This document shows, piece after piece, positions 35,941 to 48,876 of a stretch of 64,000 bases of DNA. Origin of the DNA: Datisca glomerata (Eukaryota; Streptophyta; Magnoliopsida; Cucurbitales; Datiscaceae); contig QANY01007421.1 in assembly GCA_003255025.1 (NCBI GenBank), positions 496,001 to 560,000 on the forward strand. Reading direction: 5' to 3'. Under the pieces are notes generated by a model, which saw only the letters and a list, made by a program, of their open reading frames with translations, ran no database searches and had not been told where the DNA came from. The position numbers were made by a program, and so were the translations under genes. Each line of letters starts with the position of its first letter. Position 1 is the first letter of the stretch.

Positions 35941-36780
35941 CTATATATGGTGTATTTGATGATATTTCAGGTATATCAAAGGTATAAAAATGATATACCG
36001 ATTTAGAATATGCTAGAATTAAGGATGTAATTAATGTTCAAAATTTAAAATATTTAATCTATATATGGTGTGTTTGATGATTTTTTGGGTATATCAAAGG
36101 GATGATATACCGATTTAAACGATACTAGAATTAAGGATGTAATTAATACTCAAAATTTGAAATTTGAAATACCTAATCTATATGGTGTGTTTGATGATTT
36201 TTCAGGTATATTAGAGGTATATAGATGATATAACGATTAGAAAAATGCCAGAACTAATGATGTAATTAATACTCAAAATTTAAAATTTAAAATATCTAAT
36301 CTACATATTGTGTGTTTGATAATTTTCGGGTGTAAAAAGGAATGGTATTCTGATTTGAAAGATGTTAGAGATTAAGGATGTAATTAACGCTCAAAATTTA
36401 AAATTTGAAATATCGAATCTATATATGGTGTATTTGATGATTTTCAGATATATTAGAGGTAAATAGATGATATACCGATTTGAAATATGTTAAAATTAAG
36501 GATGTAATTAATGCTCAAAATTTAATTTGAAATATCTAATTTATATATGGTGTGCTTGATAATTTTTCGGGTATATCATACGTATATAGATGATATATTG
36601 ATTTAAAAGATGATAGAATTAAGAATGTAATTAATACTCAAAATTTAAAATACATAATCTATATATAGTGTGTTTGATGATTCTTTGGGTATATAAAAGA
36701 TATACCAATTGGAAAGATGATATAATGATTTGAAAGATGATATAATGATTTGAAAGATGATATACCGATTTTTTTCGAGT
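35941..36780. repeat. Seven-unit satellite, period about 120 bp
   Basis: Units start at about 35941, 36059, 36178, 36301, 36419, 36541 and 36659, with spacings of 118-123 bp. Each contains CTATATATGGTGTGTTTGAT, then a GATATACCGATTT block and AAGGATGTAATTAAT. The last unit is altered and carries three copies of a 19-bp GATATAATGATTTGAAAGA motif (about 36714-36770). Confidence 0.9.
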
Positions 36781-37387
36781 ATATAATAAGCATATAGACA
36801 AAGAACTCAACCATGTAACTTCAAAAATTGCTTTTATTGGTTTATACTCCAGTCAATATAAAATATTAGCTATTGAGCTATATTTATAACTAATATTTTT
36901 AGGAGCTATTTTTGCTAGTTAATTCTAAAATATGATCGGTGGATTAATTTATCAAATTCAAACCACATCTTTCTTTGAAAATTGTCACGTTGACATCTAC
37001 CTATTCATTTAAAGGAACCACTTATTTTTAAACTAAAATTAGGAGTATTTTTCCGTAGCTAAATCATTATTATTTTTCAAATGTGAGACAACTTAAAATG
37101 TAGTGAATTTTGATAACTTATGTTGTATTTTTACTATATGCCATCAAAGTTTTACAAAACAAAAAATAGTCAAAAGATCTTTTTATTCATTAAAATTCTA
37201 ATGATAAAATCTTATTAGAACAAAACGAGAAATATAAATTTGTACAAATAACATTTTAAATTTGAATAGGGAACAAATGGCAAATCTCATAATTTCATGG
37301 TATAACAGTGGGCTTTTTTTAGTTTATTTATGTAGAGATTGCAAAAAAAGAGTGCAACAGGGAAACAGTGTAAGAGAGAGTGATGTA

Positions 37388-37600
37388 GCAAGTGTTGCTA
37401 GTATTCTCAAATAATAAACTAAAATATGATAAAAATGTCCCAAAAATAAAACTACTCATCACTTGATATAATTGTAAAGGAAATTTACTGTATGCAAGTG
37501 TTGCTAGCATTCCTCAAAGCATAATTCAAAATATGACAAAAATGTCCCAAAAATATAACTATTCATTACTTGATATAATTGTAAATAAATTTTACCATAT
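37388..37600. repeat. Tandem duplication, 106-bp unit
   Basis: GCAAGTGTTGCTAG starts two successive copies (37388 and 37494), each running through AAAATGTCCCAAAAATA to ATTGTAAA. The left unit is preceded by a further partial similarity. Confidence 0.85.
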
Positions 37601-38996
37601 ACATACAAATTGTAAATGATAAAAGAGAGATAATATCAAAGAGTGCAAATGCTTGTACTCATTTGAATTTTTAAGATCACAACTTCTATCTAAAACAAGT
37701 TGGTGATCAGTTAGTACATCAGAATTGATTTATTATAATCATTTACAACAAAAAAATAAGGGATGAGGGGGAACGTGATCTTTGATGTGTTTCACATCTG
37801 TTTATATTAGGTCATTTTGATCCGTGGATTTTATCCCATGGTTGTAAACTTAGCTTCTTACACAGTTCATCCACTTGTTCGTATTAATTTAGTTTTAGAA
37901 CTTCAAGTTGACCAGCGTAAACGGCCAACTCATTAATAGTACAATAATGAAATCCGGTAATAGTCTGTGTAATGAAGTTAAAACACTATCTCAAATGATT
38001 ATTAGGTCAGATTTTAAAGCACAATATAAGATTCGGTTACTCAAAACTAAAAATGGTTATTTCTAGTTTTTAAAATTATCTACCCATTTAGTAAACTCAA
38101 CTTAAAAACTGAACTATTTATTATGATTACCCATGCTAATCTACTCAACAACAATTCTTAAAATTCATGCAGGCGTGCGTTACTTGCAAATAAGATTTTC
38201 TATAAACCGATTAATCTCAAAGACTTATACAGAGTACTCTCAAAAGTTTTTCTACAATTAAAAAATAGTGTAATTTGATCTAATAACTTCCCAAATGTCA
38301 ACGTCGAGACTTAACTATTCTGTTAAATTGCCTATTATTTTCAAAGGCTTAAACTTTATTTTATTAGAAAACATAAGCTATTGAGCTAAGTCCAATCTAT
38401 ACATTGGAATTGATTCTTTAACACACCATTTTCACGTGTAGGCTTGCAATTTGATAGTAGACCTAACACATGGATAGTTAATTTTGAGTGCGGAGAAATA
38501 TTATTGATGAGAGGATTTAAACTCAAAATCTTTCACTTTAATATCATGCTAAATTGTCAATCACTAAAACTCGTTGAGTTAAGGAGAACTCACGTGCTTA
38601 AATTATTTCTTTAATAGTATAACGAGCCTGACAAATATATAAACCCCTGCAAGAATTGGAAAACCTAGAAGGTTAGGCATTCAAGACATTGATGGCACGT
38701 TTATCAAATTTTGAGATTGAGATAGATTTGTGATTTAAAATTCAATGTATATTAACTATCAGGATTCAGTATTTATATTCAGATGTTTGTGTTACCAAAA
38801 AAATATTTCTCATATTAAAAATAAACATAATTAAACTATTAAATGATATTGAGCATGCTTCCAATCTCTTCTCGAAAAATAAGGATATAAGAACTTACGT
38901 ATTAGTTTCTAATTGCACAATTGTAATTTTATTCAAAGATGAGTGTGTGCGTGTGCGTGTGTGTGAGAATGACTCTTCATGTCTAAGTTAGTTACG
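37601..38996. other. AT-rich noncoding stretch
   Basis: No gene is seen. A short (GT)n run lies at about 38943-38967. Confidence 0.4.
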
Positions 38997-39495
38997 TACT
39001 TACTATTTTACTTTTCAGTTTTGTAACCACCGAGAATAATTTCCTATCACCTATATATTTTTTATGTTTGCTTATGATATTTTCCCAAATTTTCTACTCA
39101 AATTTATTCAACTTGTTTAAAAAAATTTGTTCAATCGACAACAAATCTGCATAAATTATTGAAAATTCACTTCTGTTCTTGGTTTCGTTTACAAGTTATT
39201 TTCATGATCTGAGATAGATAAACATAATTTTTGCCTATCTTCAATACATTATTTACTTAGGAGGAGGTCATTCCAATTTACTTTTTTATACTCATCTACA
39301 AAGATGATTGACTGTGAAACTGAAGATTATGTCTATCTTTCGGCTAACGTTCAGCAAACATAGGAGAATAATGAAAAATATTATACATTAGAATATAGCA
39401 TAACAGTAAATAAAGAATTTATTAACAAGTAAACTATATGTTTATCTATTGACGAGATAGAGGCGTGGGGATCTCCCGTTTCATTTTTATTTTTT
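38997..39495. repeat. Dispersed 0.5-kb repeat, right copy
   Basis: Partner of 34404-34920 in direct orientation. Confidence 0.6.
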
Positions 39496-40585
39496 CACCA
39501 AAAAATGAAACGCAGATGGAGATCTCATGAGTGAGAGAGTAGGCGGCCCACAAAAAAATGAAAGGAGTTTTTTTTTGTATAATGCATTAAAGGAAATTAT
39601 ATAAAAGAAGTGGATCATTTTGCATACTATTAAATCAAATCGGTGTGTCATTTTTGCTCATAAACTTTATTTTAGAATCATCTTTGTCATTCACCCTCCT
39701 TTTCCGTTCAAATATGAATTTGAGCCTAAATATGTTCAATCCGGCCAAACCGATGATCCCAAGACTTTTGAGTGTGTTTCATTTGTGTTTTTTTTTCATT
39801 AATTTGACTATGTCAATACGTTAAATTGGATTCCCAATAAGTCCAAATTGAGATAAATGCTCCAAATATACTTGGATTTATATGTTACGAAAAATGTAAA
39901 ATGCCTTAAGAAGTGAAGAGAACCAAAAACTAAATTACGTGAGTCAAGCTCTTAAGCAAGTACGTTGTCATCACCAAGACTAGTGTCACAGGACTAAAAT
40001 CTTCACCAACTTTCATCACTATGATGTCATTAAGTCGTCTGCTTGGTCAACCAACCAACACGCACACATGCACACAATAGTTTGCACTGCACACAGTTTG
40101 CCACACACATAGGCACACCAAGACTTACGAGAAGAATCCCCCAACTTATATCTTATTACTCAAGTGAAAGAAACGACACTCAACACCTTCGATGGAACAC
40201 CACAAAGCACTTATGATGTTTCTGGTATCTCACAAGGCTATAAGTATAAAAACTGTGGCTGTTGACATCCCCCAATGCAAGAAACAGTTTAACCGACTCA
40301 AATCAAATTGAGTCAGCTCAGTCAGTATTTCTCTCCTAATAGTTCAATTCGGTTCAGAAAAATTAAATATCAGTTCAAATTTTACTTTAAAATTAATCTA
40401 TTCAAACCGAATTGAACCAGTATATGTATTTATTATTATAATTTATTACATATACTTAGCTCTCTTTAAAAGTCAAAACCCTTTTTCTTTAGCCTCTTTC
40501 TTCACAATACCCACTCACATTCTCTTAATCTCACGAGTCATGGCTAAAGTTTTACACTCATCCCTCTACGACTTAGACTTATCAG
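39496..40585. other. Noncoding region with a 13-bp inverted repeat
   Basis: No gene is recognised. A CA-rich stretch occurs near 40060-40125. GTTCAATTCGGTT (40342-40354) and its exact reverse complement (40405-40417) could form a stem with a 50-bp loop. Confidence 0.5.
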
Positions 40586-40590
40586 TTCAC

Positions 40591-41093
40591 TGTTGGATCT
40601 TTAATCCAACATAGACTTATATGTAAATAATTATATGTTACAGACTGTCAAATAAAGTTAAACACAATAAAAAGTGATCTAATGAGGTTTTGGATAATTG
40701 GAGTTTTAATGTATCTGATAGGTTGTAGACCCTTTAATGTGTAGAGATTTTATGATCATTTCTATTTTTATGATAGGCTAAAATAAAAATACCAGAAGAT
40801 AAATTATCTATAAGTGGTTATGATCCCCAGATCACACGATAAGGGGTAATCATTATATTCTCCATAATATCTCATTGTTAGAGAGAAAACTGAGAGGCTT
40901 AATCAAAAGAGACTCTCGGATAGAGAATCATGTAGACCTGGAAGGCCAACCGCCCGGCTATAAGCATCGATCTATCGTCATGGATTCAGGTACGCTTCCG
41001 CTCTATATTGATTTGATTCTTGGTGTGTTCAACATGAGATCTTTAGATTTTATTAAGATACGGTTTGTAACGAAATGGATTTTAAATCTAACA
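40591..41093 (+). repeat. 5' LTR of the copia element
   Basis: 503 bp, TG...CA, pairs with 48877-49380. Preceded by TTCAC. Confidence 0.95.
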
Positions 41094-41095
41094 AG

Positions 41096-41106
41096 TGGTA
41101 TCAGAG
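41096..41106 (+). other. Primer binding site of the copia element
   Basis: TGGTATCAGAG, two bases after the LTR end, complementary to the initiator tRNA-Met 3' end, as in most plant copia elements. Confidence 0.9.
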
Positions 41107-42372
41107 TAACTTATGTTGAATAATTGAGAATCAGAATTAAGTATTAGATCCATGATATATGTGTTTATATGTTTATGTTTTGGAGTTCCTGAATTTGATC
41201 ATTGTTGAATTTATTAGATTTGAAAATAATATTTTTTTCTATGATATTTTTCTCTATATATTTGTTCAAATTCAGAACGTCATCAATCATTGTTTATGAC
41301 TGATGGCGAATGGACATCGGCGCAGTAGTCTGGCTGCGCCGGAATGGAAAGTCGCGATCTTGGCCATGACTGTTAAGGAAAGTGGCAACCTTGGCCTCGG
41401 TTGTTAAGGAAAGTCGCGACCTTGGCCCCGTCTATCGGAGCCGCGACATTGTGGCCAGTCCCTTTGAGGTTGAAACCCTAGGGTAAAACCTGTTCACAAG
41501 TCAGGTCGACCTGTGAACGGTAGTAATGGGTTGTGGGTTTGCCCACAGCCTTTAAAGAAGGATTTCAAAACAATTTGCAAAACAATTTCAAAACAAATTC
41601 AATGAATTTCAAGACAACTTTCAATTTAGGGACTTTCAAATAAATTGTTTTGATTACTTTCAATTTTTGGTTAAAATAATTTCAAAATAACTTTTAAGGG
41701 TTATCAAATAAATTTTTTTGAATTTTCTATAGATTGTTGGTTAAAAAAATTCAAAACAATTTTTCTAAGGATCGTAAAATTAATTGTTTATCAATTAGTT
41801 TAAGATTTAAATTTGGTACAATTTTAAATTCGAACTTTAGTATGATATATATTTTAAGATGAATTAGTTGAAGCAACATGCCGCCAAAGTGACATATCTT
41901 GTGAAAATTAATTTGTCTCAAAATATGAAAGGTTATATTTGTGTGTAACTTGTGTGAATATTTACCGGCCCAAATGAAGGAAACATTTGACAGAATTACA
42001 TATGATTTTGTGGCAATAAATACGTGATATTATTCAGTTTTACATGTGAACAGTAAAACGGCCCAAAGGAAGGTTTCTTGTTCGATATGTTATTTATCGT
42101 TAGTGTTTGATTACTACACCAATGCATTATTTACAAGCTAATAATTTTGGTCAAAGTCAAAATATTAATAGAGTGTCATGACACCTGAGATGAGGTTTTT
42201 TTTTGTTTGAATTTATTATTGTTATTTAGGATTCATGTGAGCTTGTAGGTTGGTTAATTATTCTCTACTAAATGATTACTCAAGCTAATGCCAACATCAA
42301 GTAAAATAAAGTATTAAATGACTCAAACTTCAAGTACTAGAAAGATAATCTCTCTTGATAGTTCTTAGAGTT
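41107..42372 (+). other. Untranslated leader of the copia element
   Basis: About 1.25 kb between the primer binding site and gag, with no coding frame. It includes a GC-richer block at 41300-41530 with repeated GTCGCGACCTTGGCC-like units, then an AT-rich part with several CAAAACAATTT repeats (41560-41790). Confidence 0.6.
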
Positions 42373-42930
42373 ATGGATCTTGATCTTGCACTGAAAATTG
42401 ATTCTCCTTCACCTCTTACAGATAAGAGTATCTGTGATGAAATGAGAGATATGAAAAGGTAGGAGAAATCAAATCACATGTGTATGGGTATCATGAAGAA
42501 GGTCATTCTAGAAATATTCAGGGGCACTATATCTAAAAAGATTACTACGATTAAAGATTTCCTTGCGGATATTGAAAAAATGTTTACCAAGAATGAAAAG
42601 GCAAAAAATGGTACGTTATTCACAGATCTAATTTCAATGAGGTATAAGAGTAAAGACAACATCAGAGAATACATTATGTAAATGCCTCACATTGTTTTAA
42701 GGTTGAAAGCACTTAGGCTTGAACTCTTTAAGGACTTGCTGGTGTATCCGGTTTTGATATCCATTCCAGCACAATTTAGACAGATTAAGGTGAGTTGTAA
42801 TTATTAGAAAGAGACTTGGCCTCTGAATGAGCTCATCTCATATTGTGTTTAGGAAGAGGAAAGAATGAGACATGATCAGACAAAGTGGTGCTTAACTAGC
42901 CTTTACATCTTAGGATAAGGGAAAGGGAAA
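42373..42930 (+). pseudogene. gag of the copia element
   Basis: It starts MDLDLALKIDSPSPLTDKS at 42373, the usual opening of this copia gag family, and meets a stop after about 30 codons. The core continues with IMKKVILEIFRGTISKKITT, then KDFLADIEKMFTKNEKAK and LISMRYKSKDNIREYIM, then stops again. It forms the virus-like particle in intact relatives. Confidence 0.85.
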
Positions 42931-43890
42931 GAAAATGAGAAAGGATAAAGTAGTTGCGGACACAGCACCATACAAGAAACAACAAAAGAAACCGGTTGAC
43001 TCGGAAGGCAATAGTTGTTACTTATGTGGAGCTGAAGGGTATATGAAGAAGCAATACACCAATTATCATGCTTGGCATACTAAGAAATGTGTGCTTCTTA
43101 ATTTGATTTGTTCTAAGGTTAATTTAAGTTTGGTTACTAAACACACGTGCTGGATAGATTCGGGTGCAACAGCTCATATCAGCCAGTCTATACAAGGTTG
43201 CTTCACTTAGCGAAGGGCAAGTGATATTGAAAGATACATCTATATGGGCAATGACAAGATGGTTGAAATTGAGGTGATAAAGAAATTTATATTATTGTTA
43301 AAGATTAGATTTTATTTGAATTATAATGAAACATTTATTGTACTGTCTTTTAGATGAAATTTGAGTTTTGTCTCTATTTTGAACAAAGTTGGTTATGATT
43401 GTTCATTTGGCGATGAAAAACTATGTTTTGTTTTATGATTCGTGTTGGTTCCAGTTATTTATCAGGTTATGATAATCTTATTTATTTATCAGGTTATGTG
43501 AAATTCTCGATCCCTTAGATTTCACATATTTTGACATTTGTTTAATTTCATAAAGGGTAAACAAACTGATAAAAGGAGATTTGAAGCCAACAAGACTCGG
43601 GGCATCTTAGAAATTATTCATACGAATATATGTAGGCCATTCCCTTCGGTCACTTGGAATGGTCAACAATACTTTATAATTTCATAGACGATTATTCTAG
43701 ATATGACTACATATATCTCATTCATGAAAAATCATGGTCATTGGACGTGTTCAAAAATTTTAAGGCTCAAGTTGAGAATCAACTCAACAAAAGGATTAAA
43801 AGTGTATGATCTGACCGTGGCGGTAAGTACTATGGTAGATATGATGGTTCAGGTGAACAACGTCCATGACCGTTTGCTAAATTCCTAGAG
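42812..43890 (+). pseudogene. Copia module, unit 1: gag end, zinc knuckle, protease, integrase start
   Basis: It reads through CYLCGAEGYMKKQYTNYH, a zinc knuckle in which the usual His and last Cys have become Tyr. The protease motif CWIDSGATAHIS follows, with the catalytic DSGA intact. The integrase start, with NGQQYFI-type and GYIYLIHEKS-type blocks, ends at PFAKFLED. This unit lacks about 190 bp present in unit 2, before integrase (the LW-H-S zinc-binding leader). Instead of continuing into the integrase core it jumps back to the gag end at about 43890. Confidence 0.85.
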
Positions 43891-45100
43891 GACTTGGTTT
43901 CTGAATGAGCTCATCTCATATTGTGTTTAGAAAGATGAAAGAATGACACATGATCAGACAAAGTGGTGTTTACCTGGCATTTACATCTTAGGATAAGGGC
44001 AAGGCAAAGAAAAGGACAAAGGATAAAGTAGTTGCGAATACATCACCATACAAGAAACAACAAAAAAAAACTGGTTGACTCGGAAGGCAATAGTTGTTAC
44101 TTATGTGGAGTTGAAGGGCGTATGAAGAAGCAATACACCAATTATCACGCTTGACGAGCTAAGAAATATGTGCTTCTTAATTTGGTTTGTTCTGAGATTA
44201 ATTTAAGGTCGATTAGTAGGCACACGTGATTGATAGATTCTGGTGTAACAACTGACATCAGCGTGTCTATATAGGGTTGCTTCACTTGCCAAAGGCCAAG
44301 TGTCGTTGAAAGATACATCTATATGGGCAACGGCAGACGATTGAAATTGAGGCGATAAAGAAATTTAGATTATTGTTAAAGACCGGATTTTATTTGAATC
44401 ATAATGAAACATTTATTGTACTGTCTTTTAGAAGAAATTTGAGTTTTGTTTCTATTTCAGACAAAGTTGGTTATGGTTCATTTGAAGATGATAAACTATG
44501 ATTTGTTCTTTTATTCCGGTTGGTTCCATTTATTTGTCAGGTTACGATAATTTTCATTTACTTGATACAATTATTTCAATTAAAAAATCTTTTCACATAA
44601 GTACACGAGGTACTAAAAGAAAATTAACCAGCGAGAATTCAGTTGCGTTATGGCGCAAGATATTAGATCATATCTCCATATAGAGAAAAGAGAGACTTGT
44701 GCACACGGAATTCTCGGTCCCTTAGAATTCTCAGATTTTGACGTTTGTGTTAATTGCATAAAAGGTAAACAAATTGATAAAAGGAGATTTGAAACCAGCA
44801 TGACTTAGGACATCTTAAAACTTATTCATATGGGCATTTTTAGGTCATCCTCTTCGGTGGCTTGGAATGGTCAACAGTACTTTATAACGTTCATAGACGA
44901 TCATTTTAGATATGGCTACATATATCTCATTCATGAGAAGTCACAGTCATTGGATGCGTTAAAAAAGTTTAAGGAAAAAGTTGAGAATCAACTCAACAAA
45001 AGGATTAAACGCGTTAGATTTGACCCTGGCGGTAAGTACTATGATAGATATGACGGTTCAGGTGAACAACGTCCAAGACCATTTGCTAAATTCCTAGAGG
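43891..45100 (+). pseudogene. Copia module, unit 2
   Basis: Second copy of the module. It opens with the same GACTTGG...CTGAATGAGCTCATC gag end and contains the zinc knuckle (about 44095), the protease (stop in place of Trp before DS) and the complete pre-integrase leader. It then has integrase start WNGQQYFITFIDDHFRYGYI and HEKSQSLDALKKFKEKVENQ, ending PFAKFLEDL. It then jumps back to the gag end again near 45100, at a slightly different point from the first joint. Confidence 0.85.
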
Positions 45101-46254
45101 ATTTGAAAGAGGAAAGAATGAAACATGATCAAACAAAATGGTGCTCACCTGGCCTTTACATCTTAGGATAAGGGAAAAGAAAAGAAAGGGACAAAGGATG
45201 AAGTAGCTGCGGATACATCACCATACAAGAAACAATAAAAGAAACTGGTTGACTTGGAAGACAATAGTTGTTACTTATGTGGAGCTGAAAGGCATATGAA
45301 GAAGCAATACACCAATTATCACGCTTTGGCGTGCTAAGAAATATGTGCTTCTTAATTTGATCTGTTCTGAGGTTAATTTAAGCTATGTTACTAGACACAC
45401 GTAGTGGATAGATTCTGGTACAACGAATCACATCAGTGTGTCTATACAGGGTTGCTTCACTTGCCTAATGCTAAGTGATGTTGAAAGATACATCTATATG
45501 GGCAATGGCAAGGCGGTTGAAATTGAGGCAATGAAAAAATTTAGATTATTGTGAAAGACCGGATTTTATTTGAATCATAACGAAACATTTATTGTACCAT
45601 CTTTTAGACGAAATTTGAGTTTTGTCTCTATTTTTGACAAAGTTGGTTATGGTTGTTCATTTAGAGATGGAAAACTATAGTTTGTTTTGTGATTCCGGTT
45701 AGTTCTAGTTATTTGTCAGGTTACGATAATATTCATTAAAGAATCTATGCAAGTAAGTACACGACGTACTAAAAGAAAATTAACCTGTGAGAATTTAGTT
45801 GCATTATGGCATGGGATACTAGGTCATATCTCTATATGAAGAAAAGAGAGACTTATTTCATACAAAATTCTCGGCCCCTTAAATTTCACAGATTTTAACG
45901 TTCGTGTTAATTGCATAATAGGTAAGCAAACCGATAAAAGGAGATTTGAAGACAACATGACTCAGGACATCTTAAAACTTATTCATGCGAATATTTGTAG
46001 GCTTTTCCTTTCGGTCACTTTGAATGGTCAACAATACTTTATAGCGATCATAGATAATTATTCTAGATATGGCTACATATATCTCATTCATGAAAAGTCG
46101 CAGTCATTAGACGTGTTCAAAGATTTTAAGGTTAAAGCTGATAATCAACTCACAAAAAGGATTAAAAGTGTCATATCTGATCGTAGTGGTAAGTACTATG
46201 GTAGATATGACAGTTCAGGTGAATGACGTCCATGACCATTTGCTAAATTCCTAG
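45101..46254 (+). pseudogene. Copia module, unit 3
   Basis: Third copy of the gag end, zinc knuckle, protease and integrase start (LNGQQYFIAIIDNYSRYGYI, SDRSGKYYGRYDSSGE). Unlike units 1 and 2, it continues after PFAKFLEE into the integrase core. There are several stops. Confidence 0.85.
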
Positions 46255-46910
46255 AGGAATGCGATATCATCTCATACCACACCATTGTGGGTTCGCCCAC
46301 TATGAATAATGTTACTGAAAGATGAAATAGAACACTTAAGGATGTGATGATGAGTATGATTAGTTATTCTACCTTACTGGAATAACTCTAGGTTGAAGCA
46401 CTTAAGGCTGCATCATATATCCTTAATAAAGGTCCAACTAAAGTAACTGCCAAGACCCCATATGAACTTTGAACCATAAAAAAATCTAGTCTAAAACTTT
46501 TGCTCGTTTAGGGATGTCTAGCTGAGGCAAGGCCTTATAGGCCTTATGAAAGAAACTAGACTTAAGGATAATGAGTTGCTATTTTGTTGGATATTTTGAA
46601 AGATTTAGGAGGTACAAGTTTTATAATTCCACGACTTGGTAATTTTTTTAGACGGAAGATGCCCGGTTCTTTGAGGATGCCGAGTGTGGGTGGGAGATAT
46701 GGTTAAGAATTTTATATTTCAAGAGGAATATGCTGATATTCCCACATGTGTTATTAGTATTGATCAAGACTCCATCCTTGACATTACTGATGACACAACA
46801 AATCAAGACAATATCATAGTACCTCATGTTCAAGAGATTGTTCAAGAAGAACAAACTCTAGCACCTGAAGAACCTATGTTATTAAGGAGATCCATTAGAG
46901 TGTGAAGAAG
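46255..46910 (+). pseudogene. Integrase core and C-terminal part of the copia element
   Basis: Reads CDIISYHTIVGSPTMNNVTE, then NRTLKDVMMSMISYSTLLE, then EALKAASYILNKGPTK and KTPYEL, the copia integrase core after its catalytic Asp. Stops interrupt it, including one in place of the Arg/Arg of ER-NRTL. The linker to RT runs to about 46905 (EEPMLLRRSIRV), a typical copia motif. Confidence 0.8.
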
Positions 46911-47730
46911 TACAATGACAGATGATTACATTGTATTTCTTCAGGAATATAAGGTAGACATTGGAGTGATGGAAGATGACCCGATCAACTTCCACAAGCC
47001 ATGGAAAGTTATAACTCTCCAAAGTGGATTGATGCCATGAATGAGGAGATTAAGTCCATAAATAACAATGGCGTATGAGATCTTGTTCCATTACTAGAAA
47101 GTGTGAAATCCATTAGTTGCAAATGGATTTTTTAGAGTAAGAGGGATTCAAAAAGTAATGCAAAAAGATACAAGGCTCATCTTGTCGTAAAGAGTTTTAC
47201 AAATAAAAAAGTCATAGACTATAAAGAGACTTTCTCTTCGGTTTCTATGAAAGACTCTTTCAGGATTATAATGACATTAGTGACACATTTCAATCTTGAG
47301 TTGTATCAGATGGATGTAAATACGACGTTTCTCAATGGTGACATTGAAGAGACGGTTTATATGGTGCAACTAGAAAACTTTATGTCGGGAGACCTAAAGA
47401 ATATGTTTGCCAGCTTAGGAAATCCATCTATGGACTCAAGAAGACGTCTCGACAATGGTATTTAAAGTTTCATCCAGTGATCATCTCGTTCAGTTTGAGA
47501 TGAATTTGATCGATGATTGTATATACCATAAGTTCTGTGGGAGCAAGCATATGATTTTGATTTTATATGTGAATGATATTTTACTTGCCAGCAACGATGT
47601 AGGCTTATTGCACGACACCAAGATATTTCCAGCTAATAATTTTGAGATGAAAAATCTTGGTGACGCCTCTTTTGTATTCGAGATCCAAATACACCGAGAT
47701 CACCCTCGGGATATTTTTGGATTATGACAA
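46911..47730 (+). pseudogene. Reverse transcriptase of the copia element
   Basis: Pieces in order: SMKDSFRIIMTLVTHFNLEL, then QMDVNTTFLNGDIEETVYM, a frameshift near 47420, then LIDDCIYHKFCGSKHMILIL, YVNDILLASNDVGLLHDTK and NFEMKNLGDASFVFEIQIHR. The catalytic YVDD is YVND, a substitution of an essential aspartate, so this copy could not polymerise even if frames were intact. Confidence 0.9.
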
Positions 47731-48470
47731 AAGCGCTATATTGAAAATGTTCCAAAAAGATATGACACGCAAGACTGTAAACTAAGTGATACCCTTATGG
47801 CTAAGGGAGATATTTTTAGTCTGAATTAGTGTCCTAAGATTGATTTTGAGAAAAAAGAAATATAGAAGATTCCCTATGCCTCAGTGGTAGAGAGTATGAT
47901 GTATGCTCAGGTTTATACAAGTATGGATATTGCGTACGTGACTGGGATGTTGGGTAGGTATCTAAGCAATTCAGGCATAGACCATTAGAAAGCAGCTAAA
48001 CGGGTCTTTCGATATTTATAGAGAATAAAAGACTACATGTTCACGTATCGGAGGTTAGATCAGATTAAGATAGTTGGATATACTGACTTTGATTTTACTA
48101 GATGCCAAGATAACATGTTATGAGGCATCCAATCACAGAATATGATTGTGAAATATTGTCACAAGGCTGTAGATAATGGATGGTATTGAGAGACACTCAA
48201 GTTATTTTATGACAATAAGTGTGTAGTCCTCAATTCTAATAACAGCAGGAGCTCGACAAAGTCGAGATACATAGACTTCAAGATCCTATTTTTTAAGGAA
48301 AAGTTCAGAGTGCACAGTTGTCTATAGACCACGTCGAAACAAACTCCATGATTGTGGACCCACTTACTAAGGAATTGCCACCCAAATAGTTTCATGAGCA
48401 CGTTGCTCTTGTGAGTGTCATATTTGTTGATGGTATTCGGTTTTAGTGGGAGTTTGCGATTTTGGATGCT
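47731..48470 (+). pseudogene. RNase H of the copia element, with internal deletion
   Basis: Recognisable blocks: IPYASVVESMMYAQVYTSMD, YLSNSGIDH, KDYMFTYRRLDQ then VGYTD-like and SSTKSRYIDFKI. Between DFTRCQDN (about 48110) and ASNH (about 48125), the usual stretch including the SGYIF and TMEAEF motifs is missing. Confidence 0.75.
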
Positions 48471-48865
48471 ATTCTTTATAGATATATTTTCAGTTATTTT
48501 GGTTTGTGGATATTTTAAGGTAACTTCTGCATAAATAAAGTTTTGGCTAATTCACGCTCTGATTCAGGTGTGGTTTGATCTCACTAAGCTTTAAGAAGGG
48601 CCAGTTGGAAATAGGCATGTTAAGATTACATTACATGAAATTTCCATGGTACACATTCATATCATAATCCATGTCATTCAGTTGCATTAATATACGTGAC
48701 CATTGATGAGTTGAGTTACGATTAATGTAACGAATGCTACTTTGATCCTATGTCGGTGTGATTGATGGACCAGATTAGTTATAGATACATTACGGTAATG
48801 ATAGCAAAGTTAAACACGTTCGGTTATTTTTACAAAACATAATTATAAGGTTTCACATATAGTCT

Positions 48866-48876
48866 AAGTGGGAGAT
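48866..48876 (+). other. Polypurine tract of the copia element
   Basis: AAGTGGGAGAT directly before the 3' LTR, the second-strand primer in intact elements. Confidence 0.75.

Noticed and set aside
42474..42674. 66-codon minus-strand frame in the copia element
   Set aside because: Shadow of plus-strand gag.
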